Assembly (NCBI GenBank): GCA_951813575.1
Contig: OX638375.1
Location: 124,001-188,000 of the forward strand
Direction of reading: 5' to 3'
DNA from: Candidatus Binatia bacterium
Lineage (GTDB): Bacteria; Desulfobacterota; Binatia; UBA9968; JAJDTQ01
Length of the DNA: 64,000 nucleotides
Shown: positions 62,853 to 64,000 of the stretch, piece by piece
Layout of the letters: each line of letters begins with the position of its first letter
How positions within the stretch are numbered: the first letter of the stretch is position 1
Notes under the pieces: model-generated
Database searches by the model: none
What the model saw: only the letters and a program-made list of their open reading frames with translations
Told to the model about the DNA's origin: nothing
Program-made: the position numbers and the translations under genes

Positions 62853-63596
62853 ATGCACCTCGAAACCCTGCTGATCATCTTCGTCGCCCTCGGCGCCGGC
62901 GCTTTCTCGAAGGGGGCCACGGGAATGGGCCTGCCGCTCATCGCGGTACCGATCATGGCGGGTTTCCTGGGCGCCCAGCAGGCCGTCATCGTCATCACCA
63001 TCCCCAACATGGTCAGCAACTTCTGGGTCATGTGGTCCTACCGCTCCAGGTTCCACACCGTGCCGGGGCTCGTCTTCGCCACCATGGCGGGGGCCCTCGG
63101 CGTGGCCGGCGGCACCTGGTTCCTGGCCACCGCCAACGAGCGCATGCTGACCCTGGCGCTGGCGGTGTGCGTGGGCGCCTACCTGGTGCTGCTGGCCTTC
63201 CGCATCGAGATCCGTTTCAGCGGGCGGTTGGGTCGTATCCTCTCGCCGCTCATCGCCGCCCTGGCCGGCGTCTCCCAGGGCGCGGCCGGCATATCCAGCG
63301 CGGTGGTGGCCGCGTGGGTGCGCGCGTTCCAACTGGAAAAGGAGGCGTACATCTTCGCGGCGTCGACGATGTTCCTGGGCCTCACCACCACGCACTTCCT
63401 CTTCGTCCTCGCCGCCGGCCTGTTCGATCGGCAGCTCCTCGGCCAGGGTGTGCTCGCCCTCGTCCCCATAGCGCTGTTCCTGCCCTTGGGAATGCGGACA
63501 ACCCGCTACATCAGCAAGGAGTGGTTCAACCGGGTCATCGTCACCCTCATCATCGTGATGGAGGCCAAGCTGATCTGGCAGGGCGTGGCGGGATAG
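62853..63596 (+). CDS. TauE/SafE-family membrane transporter
   Basis: A 247-residue, seven- to eight-helix inner-membrane protein. The two TauE repeats are seen as GAFSKGATGMGLPLIAVPIM (residues 18-37) and GVSQGAAGISSAVVAAWV (about 150-167). The family exports sulfite, sulfoacetate or other organic anions. The ATG at 62853 is used; an earlier frame would start within the REP element. There is no clear ribosome-binding site. The substrate is unknown. Confidence 0.88.
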   Translation: MHLETLLIIFVALGAGAFSKGATGMGLPLIAVPIMAGFLGAQQAVIVITIPNMVSNFWVMWSYRSRFHTVPGLVFATMAGALGVAGGTWFLATANERMLTLALAVCVGAYLVLLAFRIEIRFSGRLGRILSPLIAALAGVSQGAAGISSAVVAAWVRAFQLEKEAYIFAASTMFLGLTTTHFLFVLAAGLFDRQLLGQGVLALVPIALFLPLGMRTTRYISKEWFNRVIVTLIIVMEAKLIWQGVAG

Positions 63597-63651
63597 GAGA
63601 CACTCGGAAACCGCCGCCGCGCGAGGGCTCGAAACGGCACCCGGGGCCTGC

Positions 63652-63744
63652 AACGTCACCCGGCCCTCCACCACGTCACCCGGTCCTCCACCACGTCACC
63701 CCGGCCCTCCACCACGTCACCCCGGACTTGATCCGGGGTCCAGG
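63652..63744. repeat. tandem half-units leading into a REP-like hairpin
   Basis: Three head-to-tail 20-21-base copies of a CACGTCACCCGGCCCTCCAC-type unit (63652-63671, 63672-63691, 63692-63712, differing at a few bases) are followed by the full palindrome ACCCCGGACTTGATCCGGGG (63718-63737). It has the same architecture as the left arm of the element at 17742-17984. It ends just before the argC stop on the other strand. Confidence 0.8.
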
Positions 63745-63763
63745 GGCGGAGCGGGGCGGGGAA

Positions 63764-64000
63764 TCAGTCCGGCAGGTGCGCGGTCTCCGGCAGGCCGAGC
63801 ATCAGGTTCAGGTTCTGGATGGCGACGCCGCTGGCGCCCTTGCCCAGGTTGTCGAGAAGGGCCACCAGCAGAGTGTGTCCCGAAGGGTGGGGCACCACAT
63901 GCAGCTCCATGCAGTTGGTGTCGTTGCAAGCCTGCGGGTCGAAGCTGCGCTCGTGGGCTTCGCGCGGGTCCGCATGGTGCACCACCCGGACGAAGGGCTC
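63764..64000 (-). CDS. argC: N-acetyl-gamma-glutamyl-phosphate reductase, C-terminal part
   Basis: The frame runs off the right edge; the last 78 residues are visible. [10 protein letters not shown] and [23 protein letters not shown] match the conserved ArgC C-terminus (GNTN..., DNL-KGA-GQA-QN-N-M-G). ArgC reduces N-acetylglutamyl phosphate in arginine synthesis. The substitution S-G-V-A for the usual A-G-Q-A is slightly unusual. The catalytic Cys lies outside the window. No other arginine gene is visible here. Confidence 0.9.
   Translation of the reverse strand, partial: EPFVRVVHHADPREAHERSFDPQACNDTNCMELHVVPHPSGHTLLVALLDNLGKGASGVAIQNLNLMLGLPETAHLPD

Overview
This 64 kb window is a high-GC (about 65% by eye) bacterial chromosome segment, densely coding on both strands. 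It has no phage, integrase or transposase gene and no CRISPR array. The gene mix suggests an uncultured, metabolically versatile heterotroph, perhaps of the Desulfobacterota/Tectomicrobia/Binatota type. That mix is several tripartite tricarboxylate (TTT/Bug) receptors, a TAXI-TRAP transporter, two Rieske oxygenases, six amidohydrolase-2 proteins, a CO-dehydrogenase-like molybdenum hydroxylase and a UbiD-type decarboxylase. The lineage is inference; no taxonomic marker gene is present. TTG and GTG starts are common, and one gene seems to start at CTG.

Layout. 1-2200: tail of a TTT receptor, a cupin, an SDR, a GlcG-like protein and an orphan HicB-like protein. 2300-12650: two Rieske oxygenases, an amidohydrolase, a haem-oxygenase-like diiron protein and a NitT/TauT-type ABC transporter, interleaved with a small permease, a four-domain rhodanese and an 83-aa repeat protein with its own promoter/operator and terminator. 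12700-17700: orphan TTT receptor, amidase, UbiD-like decarboxylase, DMT exporter. 17700-22650: REP-like repeats, then a molybdenum hydroxylase (FAD subunit plus a fused FeS-Mo subunit) and an alpha/beta hydrolase. 22750-31850: DapA-like lyase, fbp-fba pair, tiny basic protein, methyltransferase, AlbA/Schlafen-type regulator, M20 peptidase, NCS2 permease with an extra C-terminal domain, tRNA-Met. 31950-38840: an apparent catabolic operon (MDR dehydrogenase, amidohydrolase, TctB-TctC-TctA, DMT transporter, pgsA). 38978-48800: tRNA-Gly, rdgB, TAXI-TRAP permease and receptor, TTT receptor, M20 peptidase, thiI, cupin, a decayed molybdopterin oxidoreductase, an NTF2-like protein and an SDR. 48850-50165: a rhodanese-MoeB fusion with a consensus promoter. 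50162-62690: four amidohydrolases, three Asp/Glu-racemase-fold proteins (two without catalytic cysteines) and a dipeptide/opine-type ABC transporter split into two convergent halves. 62800-64000: TauE-like permease and the end of argC.

The recurring theme is import of organic acids or amides by periplasmic-receptor systems, with oxygenases, hydrolases, decarboxylases and dehydrogenases nearby to degrade them. A second thread is sulfur-carrier chemistry (rhodaneses, ThiI, MoeB, TauE). The 50-62.7 kb island is the best candidate for an undescribed pathway. All domain calls come from reading motifs; no database search was run.
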